64,000 nucleotides of DNA from Cymodocea nodosa (lineage: Eukaryota; Streptophyta; Magnoliopsida; Alismatales; Cymodoceaceae): assembly GCA_036874045.1 (NCBI GenBank), contig CM072339.1:1867501-1931500 (forward strand), read 5' to 3'. The translations under genes and the position numbers were made by a program. The notes under the pieces were generated by a model. It was not told where the DNA came from and did not search any database. It was given only the letters and a program-made list of their open reading frames with translations. Below, piece by piece: positions 1 to 13,419 of the stretch. The first letter of the stretch is position 1. Each line of letters begins with the position of its first letter.

Positions 1-739
1 AAATTCAATGACTGGAGCTAGAGAAAAGTTACACCAGACACGGTGGAGGAATTGATCATCCCAAATTGCCATTCGTCAATTTATAGAATGTGGAGTCCCC
101 GTCTATCATTTCGGATAAGACCCTTGCTTTACCTCTATTTTGGAGAGGCGTATAGGAAGCTGTCTTCTAATATAGAGAATGTTTACACCATTTTTTGTGC
201 ATGATTTAGTATAAGAGAGTGGAATATGCCAGTCCTACGACCACATTTGTGATGCAGGTTTCCTTTCAGACAGGACAGTTGCAATGTGATCATGTCTAAC
301 CACCAGGCAGCCGCTCAAAGGATGCTCCATGCCACAGATTTGTGGATCGGTTCTGAATCAATGATAAATCATTCCAATGAAACCATAATATAGGTGTATA
401 AAACCGTAGGAGAATTGTAATAAAACAGCTGATTGCAAAACCACATACCATGAGAAGAAACACATGGAACAGGTGTCTATCTCATGGATGGTGCCAGTGA
501 CCAAGCACGTGCACTGGTGCCACAGAGGGGGTCATCCTTAATTCCTTCCAAGGCCCAGGGCATGAATCTCATCCCATACAAAGTCATGGAATATTCGTAT
601 AATCAATGGCAAGTAGCAAGATATATAGCTAAAAAAACCAGATCCAAGTACCAAAATTGACTGGTTCCTCCAGCTGTTCAGATATGCAGGCTACCTTCGA
701 CAGGCTTCCATCAGAATCAATGCATGTCTGAAAAAGTAA
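1..739. other. 3' flank of the first gene, no gene seen
   Basis: This stretch lies downstream of the minus-strand gene that ends at 740. It has ordinary AT-rich composition and no frame that looks coding. It probably holds the 3' untranslated region and polyadenylation signals of that gene. Confidence 0.5.
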
Positions 740-3700
740 TTACATTCTCCTACTCTTCCCTCTGCTCAAGTCCTTGACACAAGCACCTGTGTTAGCATAT
801 AATGAACTTGGAAATGTCCTTTTCTTAAAATTCTGATGAAACTCACTTCCCTTTTCTATTATTGTAGGTAGCAGAGATGAATTCACTTCTGTAGCTGGTT
901 TTTTAAAAAACCGTTTCACAGGAATAGCAGCTTCTAAAGAAGCGGCATTCCATCTAATGTGTCCTTTACCAACATTATCTGTACAAGAAAACTTAGTTTT
1001 CTTATTGCTTTTCATTGGAAAATGTTTTGATGATTTTTGGCTTGAAGTTCTCATTGCACCACTTGAACTTGCTTCTGTAAAGAATCTCTCAGTGTTCCCT
1101 GGTGGAGGCCTGGACTTGCTAGATTTCAAAGTTATCCGTGGAGTTGTATCTTGCCATCTTATCTTTCTGCTGCTACTAGCGCAAGGGGTTTGGGAAAATG
1201 AGGAGGGCAAACTTTTCCTTGGAAAATCAGTGCACTTGGCCATCTCATATAGCACCTCAGCCGCAGCCACAAGTTGAGGACAATGGCCTACAGAATTGGC
1301 AAATCTATTTAACTGTGATAGTATAGAAATAAAAAAACTAATAATCTAATACATACGGAAAAATATTCATTTTGTCTTAGAATGATTCAATCTCTTGTTA
1401 CAATCTTACTAGACCATTCACAATCTACCAAAGCAAAACATTCCAGTGCAAGAACACTAGTAAAAATGTAGTAAACATAAGGGAAAAAACAATGGTATCC
1501 AACATCTGGTCACACTTGGACTGCCTGCCTTGCGTTGTCTAAGGTAGGAATCTCTTTTACTAGATTTGTTTAAATAAATGTAACTATTTTAAGGTTATAT
1601 AAGGTTTTAAATTGCAAAAAAAACTTGGTTAGATATTTTTTTAATGAAATTTTACTGAAATCTACATAATTTGAAACACATAGCCATACATATCTCTAAA
1701 GTATACATATTAATATTATTACACTTCTTATTTTGATTTTATTTTAAGATTATTTACGTATTTCAATGTTATTTAAAAAATAATAGAACTAAAAGTATAC
1801 ATAATTACTATTAATATTTACAAATATATAATATATGTACGACAAATATGAATTTAAGTATTTACAGGGCATCGAGATGGCAACTCAGTTGACACCTTAA
1901 TAATTATAACCAAGACTAAAGCAATCCGTTGAAAAACTCTCAGCTGGCCAGATGTCACTGGGACATAGACATACTTGACCTTGACAGAAAGAATCCACCG
2001 TCACATTATATGAAAAGTTCATACTTTTTCTGAGAAAGAGAACCAATCCCACCAAAACACATGACATTTTTAAGTGCATGATATAAATAAGGAATCTCTT
2101 AATTCTTTCTTTTAACTGAAACTGAATAAGCATCAACAAAAAATATAACTAGGACAAGTTAGAATAATATCAAGATGACATAATTTGATATGTATACAGA
2201 CATTTACCTGGTTTCTCACACTTACGAGTAGGTAGTTGTTTCCATCCATCCAACTTTTTTTTATAAGAACCAGTTTTAAGGCATCTATGTGAAACCCCTG
2301 CTGATTTTTTCATGTTATGTACTGTAGTCTCACACAACCCAGAGTTAGACAATGATGATGGACTAAACAAGCCATCTTCATGATGTTGTGTATTGCTTTC
2401 AGCTTCCTTCTTTTCATCCTTAAAGCCCTTGCAATCACCCATGTGATAGTTACCAGAAGAGATTTTACCTCCACTAAGTGGACTGGGATCAGAAGAGTCA
2501 TTCAGACTAAGACAATCAAAGCCCATAGATGATATCAAATCATCAACACTATGGGAATCAGTGGTATCTGCCAAAACATGAGGTTCATCAGGTATTCTGC
2601 AGCAGGGAAGACTGAAATCCATTACCATGTTTTTCACATCTTCAAGAAGATTGTTAAGTTTCGGCTGTTTTGAAGGATCTCTAGGATGAACATGCACTTT
2701 TGGATCCAATTCTGCAAATAAGTTACCATCAACATTGGAACCTGTAATACTTTCTATCCTAATCCATTTGCTTTGACAGGTGTTCCTGTTTGCAATACAT
2801 TTACCAGCATCTGAGATAGGCTTAGTTGCTCCACTGTGAGATAAGGACCAAGAAAATGGTGGAAGACTAGCATTGGTAACATTTTCGGAGCCATTTACCG
2901 CACATAAGGGTGTTGAAGAAAACATATTTGTATCGTGTAGTAGAGAATCCAAGTCGGGGGGAACTGGAAGTTTAAGCTTTTTCAATATATCCTTTGGAAG
3001 ATATAACTGGGATTTCCTCTGGAATTCTCTTGCCTAAGAATTTGTTAAAACAAAAACGAAAGTTTAAATACACCATCTAGCATTATCAAAACCAATAATA
3101 GCACTAGAAATTAATCAGAAACTGTTGCCAGACCTCATATGTTGGCAGCATCTCCCCTACGTGTTTAGTTTCACCAACACAATCATTTGCACATGAAGAG
3201 CTAGAACTCAAGTTCAGTGGACAAATTGGGATGTTTTTTCCCGGACTATTAGTAGAATTACGGAATGGAAGAAGTGAGTATGCTTTCTTAGCTAATGGTA
3301 AAATACTATCATTCACATTTTGACCTCTTTTTCCTTTGTCTTGAAGGAGGCTGGGAAACTTATAGCTGTCATCAAGGAGTTCAGTCAGTGATGGATCATC
3401 TACAACCTTTGTAACATTGTGGAAATCTGTCTTAAGACCATAAATTCCTGTAGAAGTGGAAGAATAATAACTAGTCACGTAATTATGCCAGTACATAATT
3501 ATTGCACGAGGTATAATGTTTCAATTAAAACTCAAGAAGGTGAACTTGACCAAGAAGATAAATAAATGCCCTCTTATGATTCTACCATATCCATTATCCC
3601 TTTCCAATCAAGAATAAAGGAAACTTGATCTCTTTTCAAAGCATAGTCAAACTTGGCAATGAAGAAAGAACACCGTTTAACTGCTAAGGGATGTATCAAT

Positions 3701-6700
3701 AAGTATTTAACAACTGCAAGCAAGATTTGCAAAATACATTGGAAATAGAGTATGAACAGGCAAATTGCCTCTCTAATACAAAAATGGCCTTCAGTCTTTG
3801 ATGATGTAAAATTTGACATTTTCAAAAAGCTGGTGCAACAATTATTTCAATACATTAGCAAAAAGGAAATTTGAATTGTAACCTAAAAAAGGTAAAACAC
3901 ATGCCTACCAAAAGAAGAACAAAATAGCAGTGCCTCAACTTCAATGTCTACATCAACTCCCTAAGGATCTAGACAAACAGCCATTGTCATTTGCAAATAG
4001 GTGCAAATTATGGTTATCTTTTGAACTGCATGGAACATAAACGAAATTGACAAAAGTGGAAATGTGAAAGGTTATGTACCAAGAATGTTTTTCCCACAAC
4101 TAGAATCAGAGCCTGCCGAGCTGTTTTTTGAAACAAAAGGATCAAATTTGGACTTTCCTACCACCCTGTAATTTTTTTGGTCACATCTTTTTCCATCTAT
4201 AGCATTCTTTTGTCTAAAAGCCCAGGATTTGTCTGAAAAGTATATGTGGATGAAATGGTTAGAAAAATTTGAAAATAGAATTGCACAATCAAAATGAGCT
4301 AATGCATAGCAAGGTATTTGTCTCAAATAAGTCCAATTAGAAAAGCCCACCTTCAAATCAATCCTCAAAAATAAAATATAATTAAATTAAAAAAATCACA
4401 TAATAAACTTCTTATGTCTAAGTAAATGAGACACGGGATCATCATTCTTGTGCAGGTATTCTGTTTTATTGCATATTTAATGAAAATAAGTGCAGACTAC
4501 AGAAGATGGTACAATCAAGTGAAGCCACAGGAATATTATAGCAAAACCAATTCAACCATGTATAGTTTATCAAGTGTCATATTATACCATATGATACCAT
4601 ATTATACAATCAAGTGAAGCCACAGGAATATTATACCATATGATACTAGTAAAATAGGAAGGGAGCATTCAAGTGTCAAAAATTGATTTGTCATGTCCAA
4701 TGAAATTAGGGGTCAACTAGAATATTAGGACGTGTTAGTGCATGACAGAAAATTCTAACGGAAAGGAAAAGGAAAATTCTGACGGAAAGGAAATAGAAAA
4801 TTTGTAACGGAAAGGAAAAAGAAAATTCTGAGAGGGGTTTAGTGCAGGACGGAAAATTCTGATGGAAATTTTGACAAAAGTTTATTACAAAATATTCGAA
4901 AAATACAAATACATCTTAATTGAAATATTACAATACAAAATAATATCATCTAGTTCTTCCATCCCACATTGCCATCATCATATCTTCTCGCATCTTATCT
5001 GTCATTTCTTTTCTTTATTCTTGAGTCATTCGAACCTAGGCATTGCTTTCTATATGTATCTCTCCCATTGGTTGTATGTCATCAATAATATTTAACTTTT
5101 CCAACTCATCTAGTAGGTCCTCAAGTAAATCTTCCTTATCAGTCTTATGAATTCCATCAGGCACGAGAGAGGGAGAAAAATTTTCTGACGGTAAAGGAAA
5201 TTTTTGGATTTTATACAACGGTAAAATCCGACTTTCCTTTCCGTCAAGTGTAATGCACACTAACAGCATTCTAACGGAATTCAATAATTTTCCTTTCCGT
5301 CAGCTGAATTTCGTCAGGCACTAACCCCCCCTTAGAAAATAAATAAAATATTGAATTGCAAGTGAGAGATAAAAACTACCAAACATCTACAAGTTTAGGA
5401 CCTAATACCAGATGAAAGTGTTCTTGTTGTGAGCTTAGAATAAATTTCCAAATCTTGAGCTAATGTGCTAGTCAACTTGCTTGATAAAAAAATTCTCATC
5501 CGGTAACTGGTAAGAATGATCATTGTTTTTCTTCATGATATATCGAGAACCTTTTCATCCTTATGCTTAACAAAATGCTCTTTGACCAGAATGTGTAGGT
5601 TTACAAAATTAATTAAGGCATGAACTGTATCTGCTTCTTGATTACAAAACTTTGTGATACTTTTGATCAATTGATCTGAAAATTTATTGAAAAAACAAAT
5701 AGAAGCAGGAAAAAAGGTACTTACAAGGCAACAATTCAAAAAACATAAAACTTCATGTTTATCTTAAACAGAAGGCACTATGTTTGCCATTGATTCTCTT
5801 ATACACAAAATACTTCACATACTCTCAACCTCTTGCAGCATGGTTGCCTAGGCAATAATGTAAAAGATGAAATGTTCTGAAAATATATATCAAGGTTGTT
5901 GAGGTCATACCTAGGCACCACCTAGGTGCTTGGACAGATTTTCAAGTGCACCTTGACCCTAGGCACTCATGTTTGTTGGCTTAGGCAGATCTTAGAAAAT
6001 TTGGTTAAGGATACAATAAAGATTCAACTATGATGAACCATGTATAAAGGTTTGATAAATTTTCTAAGCAATTATCATATATAAAATATCAATTATATAG
6101 AGATATAGTAGTCACATGCATGGGAAAAGTCTTAAATCATATATAAACAACTGAAAAAAACTCATAGAGACAAATAACTAAAAATTCAGGCCACATTTCA
6201 CTAAAATCCAACTTATAGTTCAATATTTATTAAGTTACATTTAAATGGAATTTGGTTAGAATTCATACATGAAACATAAATTAATAAGATTATGCACAAT
6301 ACTAGAGAATTTCTATAATCTTCATAATTAAAAATTTTGTTGACTATAAGATTTTAGAGTAAATTATAATTTTTATTCCCATAATATAGTTAATATCTTT
6401 TAAAAAAATCTTGCGTGAATTAATTAAAAAATAGAAAATAAAATTTGTGAAAATATATTAGATAGGTAGAAGAGGAATGTTATTCATAAGAAACATATTT
6501 TTTTAAAAAAATATCAGGATTTTTTGTGATTTCTTTAATACTTCCATCATTTTTTGTGTAATAATTTCTTTTTCATTTTTTCTTCTCTCTTCCCTTCTCT
6601 TCATTTTCTTTTTTCCCTTTCCCTTCTCTATAATGTCCATGATTAAAAATTTTATCAATTATAAGATTTTTGCATATAATGTGGTTATTATCTTTTTAAA

Positions 6701-9700
6701 AATCTCATGTGAATTAATCAAAAAACCAGATAATAAAATTTGTCAGAATACAAGAGATAGGTAGAAGAAAAACGTTATTTATAAGCAAACATATTTTTTT
6801 TTTAAAATATGAAATTTTTTGTGATTAAATACTTTCACTATTTTTTAAATATAATTTTTTATATAATTTTTTTTTTCTTCTCTCTTCTCTTTTCTTTTCT
6901 TTTTCTTTTCTTCTCATGTGTGTGACTCCCTCCCTCCCTCTTCTTCTTCTTTCTTCTTCTTCTTCTTCACCCATTCCTATCATTGAGAACCTTAATAGGT
7001 ATTGATGGTTTGCAAAGCAATAGAAGCTCAATCAACAGCAAAGGCTTCAATAATCAACAATGATGGAGGTGACAACATGACACTTCAACAAAGAAGCCTT
7101 TGTTGGATCAATCAATCTTTTGCACAGATCAACCGATCTGACCTTTCACCATTCAAAAAGTTCTTCGACTTTAATGATCTCACAATCTAATAGTGATTCT
7201 GTAAGATGGATTGATCAATCCCTTCTAATACTAGAAATACAACATGTATCAATATTGGTCATCATAAAAATCAATCCAAATCAATGATCAATTTTTTAAT
7301 CCTAGACCTTAACAACCTTGATATATATGTAATTTCGAATTGAAGATGAAAGACACATAAGCATTGCTTATACCATGAAATCTAAACACAAGTTAAAAGT
7401 TAAAAGTTAAAAGCAGTTTCTTTTTTAGTTTCGAAGACCAAATCCAACATGGTAGAATCAACCCTAAGAACAAAGTGTAGACTTCAAATACTTGGAAATT
7501 GTGCATCATATGCTAGAATATTGGATGCATTACTTTATGAAGTACTTGTACGATATTAACACTAACAGTAATGTTTGACACTATATGATGAATGATAAAA
7601 AAAGAACATAAGTGGAAGCTTTAAATCAAATTTTTGCAAAAAAGAGGAAACCATAAAACAAGGATGACAACAAAGAAGAGCAGGAGTATTTGCATAAAGA
7701 AATCCCCGATTCTACTTAACGATAATAATAGCTTTTAAATGGAACTCTCTAATGACAGTAAGGGTTCACCTAATCTAAAACATCAAAAGTAAAATATTGT
7801 GTTTACCAGATGAGTTGCATTTAATGAGGCCAAAACTTGTAGGATTTTCTGGCTGACCTGTTCTTGGTCTTCTGGAAGAGGGACTGCATACTGATCTCTT
7901 TGTAGACTTCTTCAGTGTCTGTTGGCACTCATGTGTGGATGATAACAAAACAGAAAACCTTTTCTCCCCAGGATACTTCCTTTTGCCACCCTTTTCGTCC
8001 TTGGAACTAACAAACACATTGTTAGGCCCGTCACTCTTGGTTCTAGAGGTAGAATTAAGTTTGGAACTGGCAGTTGGACATCTTGTATCTGCTTTGAATA
8101 TGATGAATGAAACAATCTTTATTGAGTGGTGAATGAAGCATAGCATTAAAAAAAAAGATAAGTACAGGGAGTAAAAGAAAGCCACCAGGGAGGTCATGAA
8201 AAACAAAATCAGAAAAGGTGTTTGACACATGGAATGGTGAGAAAAAATGAAGAAAACCTCAAAAGGAAATTGTTGTCCGACAACTAGGTCATCCAAAGAC
8301 ATGAACACAGTCACAATTACAGCAAAAAGGCCTGAGAAACAAGCCTCAGGCACGCCAAGATGGTCTGATCTGGAGCTAACTCTTCACATTTTTCACTTTT
8401 GTCCATTCAATCACCCAAACAAAGATCAGCTCCTTCCACACATCATCATTCTTAATTGTCAAGTATTCTCTTGTTGCTTTCAAGCCATCAATAAAACCAA
8501 ATTGCATGTAAACAGAACACCATCCATAGACATTCAAATAACCTGGTCTCTGGTTTCACTCCAATAAAATTAAGAAAATAAAAAATGATAAATCAAGTCT
8601 AAGAAAGGAGATGACCTATGAACTTTAAATAAATAAAGAATAAAATCAAGCATCCAATCATATAAAGCATCAATAAATATATCAAATAGGAATAAACTAA
8701 AAAATATACAAACATTATATTGATAAATCAATATCAAATACATTCAAGAATTACTCATCACTAATTCACTAGCATAGGGCATCAAATTTCAAACATAAGT
8801 TCATAAAAACTAAAGGTACTAATGTACTAATCTATATGCTACAAAAAACAAGAGACCACATAGATAGATAGACAGATAAAAGAATAAAGGATCTTCTGTT
8901 TATATTTTAGAATAGTTGAAGTCGTGAGCATTGGAAAAATCATTAGAATTCTTTTTAAAAAGCAAATAAGGTCATTCTCATTAACAAAATAAGTGTTATC
9001 TTTATAAAAAAAATCTGTAAAGCAAAAAAATAATATTAAGAATACAAAAGTATGAAAATGGGGAAAAAATATTTTGTATACTTGACATAACTGAAGAGTT
9101 TTTTTTTGAAACAAGATAAATGAGGCATTAGAGCTAAAGAAGACTCATCAAAGAATGAGATATAGCTCACTGAAGGACTATTGGAGTGGAACAATCATTG
9201 GAAAACCAAGAAAATATCATCTCTTCGCTAAGGCAATCAAGGCAAGAGATGAGTAAGGTGATGCTAAGGTGATAAAGACAGCACCTTACTGAACCCTAGT
9301 GCCTCAATTGAGGACTCCTCACCTCACATCACCTAACGTGACCAAGCAAGATATCTTAATAACTTTGGTTATGAGAAGACGTAACATATTCCAATCAATT
9401 TATACTTCTATAAACTTAAATATTCTAAGAATTGTGATATTATTTCAAGTGCACGTCAATGTGTACTATAAATTACTTCAAAGTTAAACCCTTAACAAGC
9501 TTCAATACAACAAACAATATTAATATTATTTTGCTAAACTAACATTGCATAAAATATCAGACCAACTGGTCCACAAAGGTGGAGTTATTCTCAATATGGC
9601 ATTTCCTTGTAGTACGGTTCTCTGATCCATTAAGGCACCACTTGCTGCCTGTTATCATAAAAACAATCAGTCCAATCGTAGAAGACTAAACTCAATAATC

Positions 9701-11018
9701 AATAAATAATATAGTTTACTCCAGCATAATGCCTATATGATCTTGTCATGCAACCATTCAGTGGATGAAACATTTCCACCACTTAAATGAAATCAAATAG
9801 TTCCAAATACATCAAGATCAGTATATACAAATCATATCCCATGAAATAACTCAAAAGCCAAATCATTCAATGGTTTCAAGCCTTCAACAACTCATTCTAT
9901 ATCTCACGAATAACTTAATGCCAAATCATTCAATGACTTCAAATATTCAACTACTCATGCTATGGATGAGAACTCGTCAACTACAATCCTTTGGGCTTTT
10001 GACTTTTGAATTCCTACTTCAAAGAATTCTGCAGTTTTGTCTTCCTAAGTTCCCTATGATGTATCTGCCTCTCTCTAGCTGTTTAACATATTGCTTCAAC
10101 TGCCTCTGTCATCACCAATCTACATTTTAATAATTGTGATGATCGTTGTTGCACTCATTTAAAGGTTTTACATGTCCGACATCTGTCTTGTGCACCAAAA
10201 TTATTATATAGAAGCCAACAATCCATCTTCCCTTGCATATCTCCCACTTACAAATCACCATATATACAAGCCAGCAAAATACACCTGATCAGGAAGCTGT
10301 TGATTGATGCCGAATGCAAAGAATATGGACTTGTCTCCATAAAAATCATGGTTAGGCAAAGGTACGGAATTAAAAGGAAAATGAATGAACCAGGGAATAG
10401 TCCACAATCAAAAATCCAAAATTTGATTTGTTAGATTGTCCAAACAAAACTAGGAAAAGGGAAGTTCGAATATCACAAAGGAAAAGGTCAAGTAACAGAT
10501 AGGGCACACAAAGAAGAAAAAATAGTGAAGGAATTGGATGGCTGTGGGACAAGCAGTAAGTTATATTTGTTCTGCATGACCATACAATACTTCATGTAAA
10601 TTGATCACAACTTCCGAACCAACAATCATTCAAACTACCAAGCAACCGAAATAAGCAAAAAATATTCCACGAAAGTACCATATAGAATCTATAGACCCAA
10701 CTCGCAAAAACCAAATCCTTTAGACAATCCCTATACAACCTATTTCTTACCGTTACGAAGAGAGCCGCAGTCAAAGGAAATATCGATGCAATGAAAACCA
10801 TCAGCACTGCCACCATCGTGGAGACTCGGACCATCTCCAGATCCAGGGTTTCCAAACCTGTCCTCTGCAACAAGCTTCGCGGCCGGACTAGGCAGCTCCA
10901 CCGCGTCCATCGCCTCTACAACCACGCGAACACGAACAAGCAACCAATCAATCACCTCCTCCGAGAAAACACCAGCATCACGCACCGACCGCCGCCCTCC
11001 TCTGCTCCAGACAACCAT
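740..11018 (-). CDS. Uncharacterised plant protein, 796 residues, six exons
   Basis: Six exons join in phase with GT-AG borders: 11018-10751, 8088-7807, 4232-4080, 3447-3134, 3033-2208 and 1287-740, giving 2391 bp (796 residues plus stop). The start is the first ATG after a TATA box at 11203-11210; a second in-frame ATG at 10910 is possible. I do not recognise a named domain. The protein is hydrophilic and Ser-rich (a five-Ser run in exon 4) with many Lys/Arg-rich stretches, and has no signal peptide or membrane segment. Two parts look like conserved islands: the join of exons 4 and 5 (AREFQRKSQLYLPKD, followed by LKLPVPPDLD) and the start of exon 6 (LVAAAEVLYEMAK, followed by PRKSLPSSFSQTP). 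A nuclear, largely disordered protein is plausible but is inference. Intron 2 (4233-7806) has taken in two transposons and intron 1 spans 2.7 kb. All splice phases fit, so the gene looks intact. Confidence 0.8.
4511..4635. repeat. Short direct repeat in intron 2
   Basis: The same 30 bases occur at 4511-4540 and 4606-4635, 95 bp apart, both beginning ACAATCAAGTGAAGCCACAG. Between them lies AT-rich DNA with several CATATGATAC-like words. This looks like a small local duplication inside intron 2 of the first gene. Confidence 0.6.
4728..5331 (-). mobile_element. Non-autonomous PIF/Harbinger deletion derivative (604 bp)
   Basis: The ends are inverted repeats: GGACGTGTTAGTGCATGAC on the left, and on the right (reverse complement) GGGGGGGTTAGTGCCTGACG. 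TTA target duplications flank them at 4725-4727 and 5332-5334, the hallmark of PIF/Harbinger. Inside, on the minus strand, about 60 codons match the C-terminal part of the transposase at 13.4 kb (shared words DKEDLLEDL, DDIQP, GE.H). The element therefore kept its ends and the transposase tail and lost the rest. Copies of a TTCTAACGGAAAGG-like word repeat near the left end and may be subterminal binding sites. It sits in intron 2 of the first gene. Confidence 0.88.
5891..7320. mobile_element. Non-autonomous hAT-type element (1430 bp)
   Basis: The element starts CAAGGTTGTTGAGGTC and ends with the inverted copy GACCTTAACAACCTTG. An 8-bp direct repeat ATATATAT flanks both sides (5883-5890 and 7321-7328), the target size expected for hAT; because it is AT-only it is weaker proof than a complex repeat. 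Next to the left end are CCTAGGC-type words (CCTAGGCACCACCTAGGTGC), typical of this plant repeat family. The interior is AT-rich with CTT-rich tracts near 6550-6960 and no transposase reading frame, so it would need enzyme from elsewhere. It lies in intron 2 of the first gene. Confidence 0.72.
9238..9320. repeat. One end of a CAAGGCAA-type repeat
   Basis: The word CAAGGCAAGAGATG followed by GGTGAT words resembles the left end of the 686-bp repeat in kinesin intron 4 (44214). No matching right end is visible, so this looks like a truncated copy in intron 1 of the first gene. Confidence 0.3.
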
Positions 11019-11202
11019 GGAACCCCATGGCAATCGAGCGAAGAAGCACGGGGAAGGGGCGAGAAGATTCGGTGGAGTTCGGGAAGGGTAGGAGGAGGAA
11101 TAAGAGCTGGAGAGGTGGGTGGGTGGGTGGAAGCGCTCCCTTGGTCTTGCTAGGGCAAAAAGAGGGAAGGGGGAAGAAGGGGTAGGGCGATGGGAAGAGA
11201 GA

Positions 11203-11210
11203 TATTTATA
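11203..11210 (-). promoter_or_regulatory. TATA box of the 796-residue protein gene
   Basis: The minus strand reads TATAAATA here, 185 bp upstream of the chosen ATG. The 5' leader between them is rich in GC and CT, as is usual for plant leaders. The Harbinger element begins about 430 bp further upstream. Confidence 0.55.
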
Positions 11211-12344
11211 GTCTTCGGGAAAGGGCCGAGACCCTAGCACATGAGGCGGGTGTTCCGGCGGTGTGACCTGTGGTTATCCTCTCCGGCACGTCTGCTTCCT
11301 GTCTGCCGTTGCACGTGCCGAAGGGGCCCACGCAAGTGACGGAACTCGAAGACTTCTACCCCGTACTTTCGAAATGCTCGTAAAAAAAAAAACTGTAATT
11401 CCAACAACGTTAATTAAGGTGTGGTTTGGGAGCGAGTATTTTAATTAATGTATAAATTATATTAATATATTATTTGTATGTTAATTTATTTTTATACAAA
11501 AATTTAAAAATATACGGTTTAATTTAAAACTGTTGAATAAGAAAAAATTAATAGCTACAGATCGAGGAGCAAACTTTTGGTGTAAAATATATACACCTGC
11601 GGTGACCTCCTTCATTTCATATTAAGGGAGACGTAGGTTAGGGGCTATTAGTACATGTCAGAAAGTTCAGACGGAAATGAAATGTAAAGTTCAGAAGTAA
11701 AGGAAATAGAATGTCTAGAATGTCATAATTTCCATAGGGGTTTAGTGCACCTATCGGAAAGTTTAGAAAGTTAGAATTCCTATGGAATTTTAGTGCACGC
11801 CAAAATGTTTGGAAATTAAAAAAATAATGAAATAAATTCTAATACACTACTTAAAATTGTGTAATTGATACATTAATTTGTAATTTTATATTTACACCTA
11901 AAAATAATATTAATTTATTTGATATTCAAATATAATTATGTACATTAAATGTTTTTAATTGTACATTAGGAAATATAGAATAATAATCATCAAAATGCAA
12001 AATGTCCCTAAAAGATAAGCATACTTTTACCATTAAAAATCTACATCTTCATTTTTTCTTTGTAAATTAAATTTTATTATTAATTCTTAGATATATATGT
12101 CTAATATTATTCTCTCTTTTTCTTAAATTTTTTATATTATTTTAATTATTATATTATATTTTATGTGTATTTATAATTTTTTTAAAAATAATATAAAGAT
12201 GTTATATCATTATTAATCCATTGTTTACCATTATTATTTTCATATATATGTATGTATATTTACTTAACTTGGCAAAATCGAGAATGTCTTTGTTTAGCAG
12301 AAGAATAAAATATTTAATGATATATTATTTACATATTTACTTAT

Positions 12345-13075
12345 TGGAAAATGGTTAAACCGTAAATATATTAGTTCAACCGATAGATTATAAACTATTA
12401 ATATTTATTAATATTGAAAATGGTTGAATCGATGATCTTTCGGTTCAAACGATAGATTATAAACTATTAATATTTATTAATATTGAAAACGGTTGAATCG
12501 ATGATCTTTCGGTTCAACCGATAATTTATGTTATATATATATATATATTAATCAGTTGAGTAGAGGGCTCTGTATATTTGTAATTTTTTATGATATTTTT
12601 GAATTGGTTGAAACGAACATGTTCGGTTCAACCGATACTTTTTATATATATAAATATATATATATATGTATATATATTTGTATCGATTGAACCGTTCATG
12701 TTCGGTTCAACCGATACTTTTTATATATATAAATATATATATGTATATATATTTACATCGGTTGAACCGATAATGTTCGGTTCAACCGATACTTTTTATA
12801 TATATAAATATATATATATATGTATATATATTTTTTGAATTGGTTGAACCAAACATGTTTAGTTCAACCGATACTTTTTATATATATAAATATATATATA
12901 TGTATATATATTTTTTGAATTGGTTGAACCGATCATGTTCGATTCAACCGATACTTTTTATATATATAAATATATATATATGTATATATATTTTTTGAAT
13001 TGGTTATTCGATTCAACCGATACTTTATATATATATAAATAAATATATATATATGTATATGTATGTATATATGTA
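12345..13075. repeat. Hairpin-forming minisatellite inside the Harbinger element
   Basis: Six units with a period of 68-83 bp run from about 12595 to 13075; the word GTTCAACCGATAC recurs near 12624, 12702, 12778, 12861, 12941 and 13009. Three related units of about 70 bp precede them. Each unit couples a TATATATA-rich stretch with an inverted pair GGTTGAACC ... GGTTCAACC. The best unit has a perfect 14-bp stem (12757-12770 with 12777-12790) around a 6-base loop. Open frames crossing this tract are by-products of the repeat. Confidence 0.85.
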
Positions 13076-13419
13076 TATGTATTTTAAACTAAATTGTATT
13101 TAAAGATTAAAATAATAAGAATAATTTATAATCTATGGTTTGAACTAATAGATTTAAGATTTCAACCAAAATATATTATAAAACACTACCTAAAATTGTG
13201 TAATTAATACATCAATCTGTAATTTTATTTTTAAAAATGAAAATAATATTAATGACTTGAAAAAGTATACATGCTCTAATTATTACAACATAAATTTAAA
13301 AAGTAGTCTAAAAGTACAAAGCATTCAAAGTATTACAACATCAATCTACACAATAGTCCAAAGATACAAATCATTCTACTTATTACTTATTAAGATCCAA
13401 AGGTATAATATAAATGGAC

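Noticed and set aside
4707-4727. TTAGGGGTCAACT as an alternative Harbinger left end
   Set aside because: It lacks the TTAGTGC word of the terminal repeat; the end at 4728 matches the right end and its TTA flank.
12590-12838. Open frame rich in Tyr and Ile within the Harbinger element
   Set aside because: It is read through the TATATATA-rich minisatellite; its repeated peptide is a by-product of the DNA repeat.
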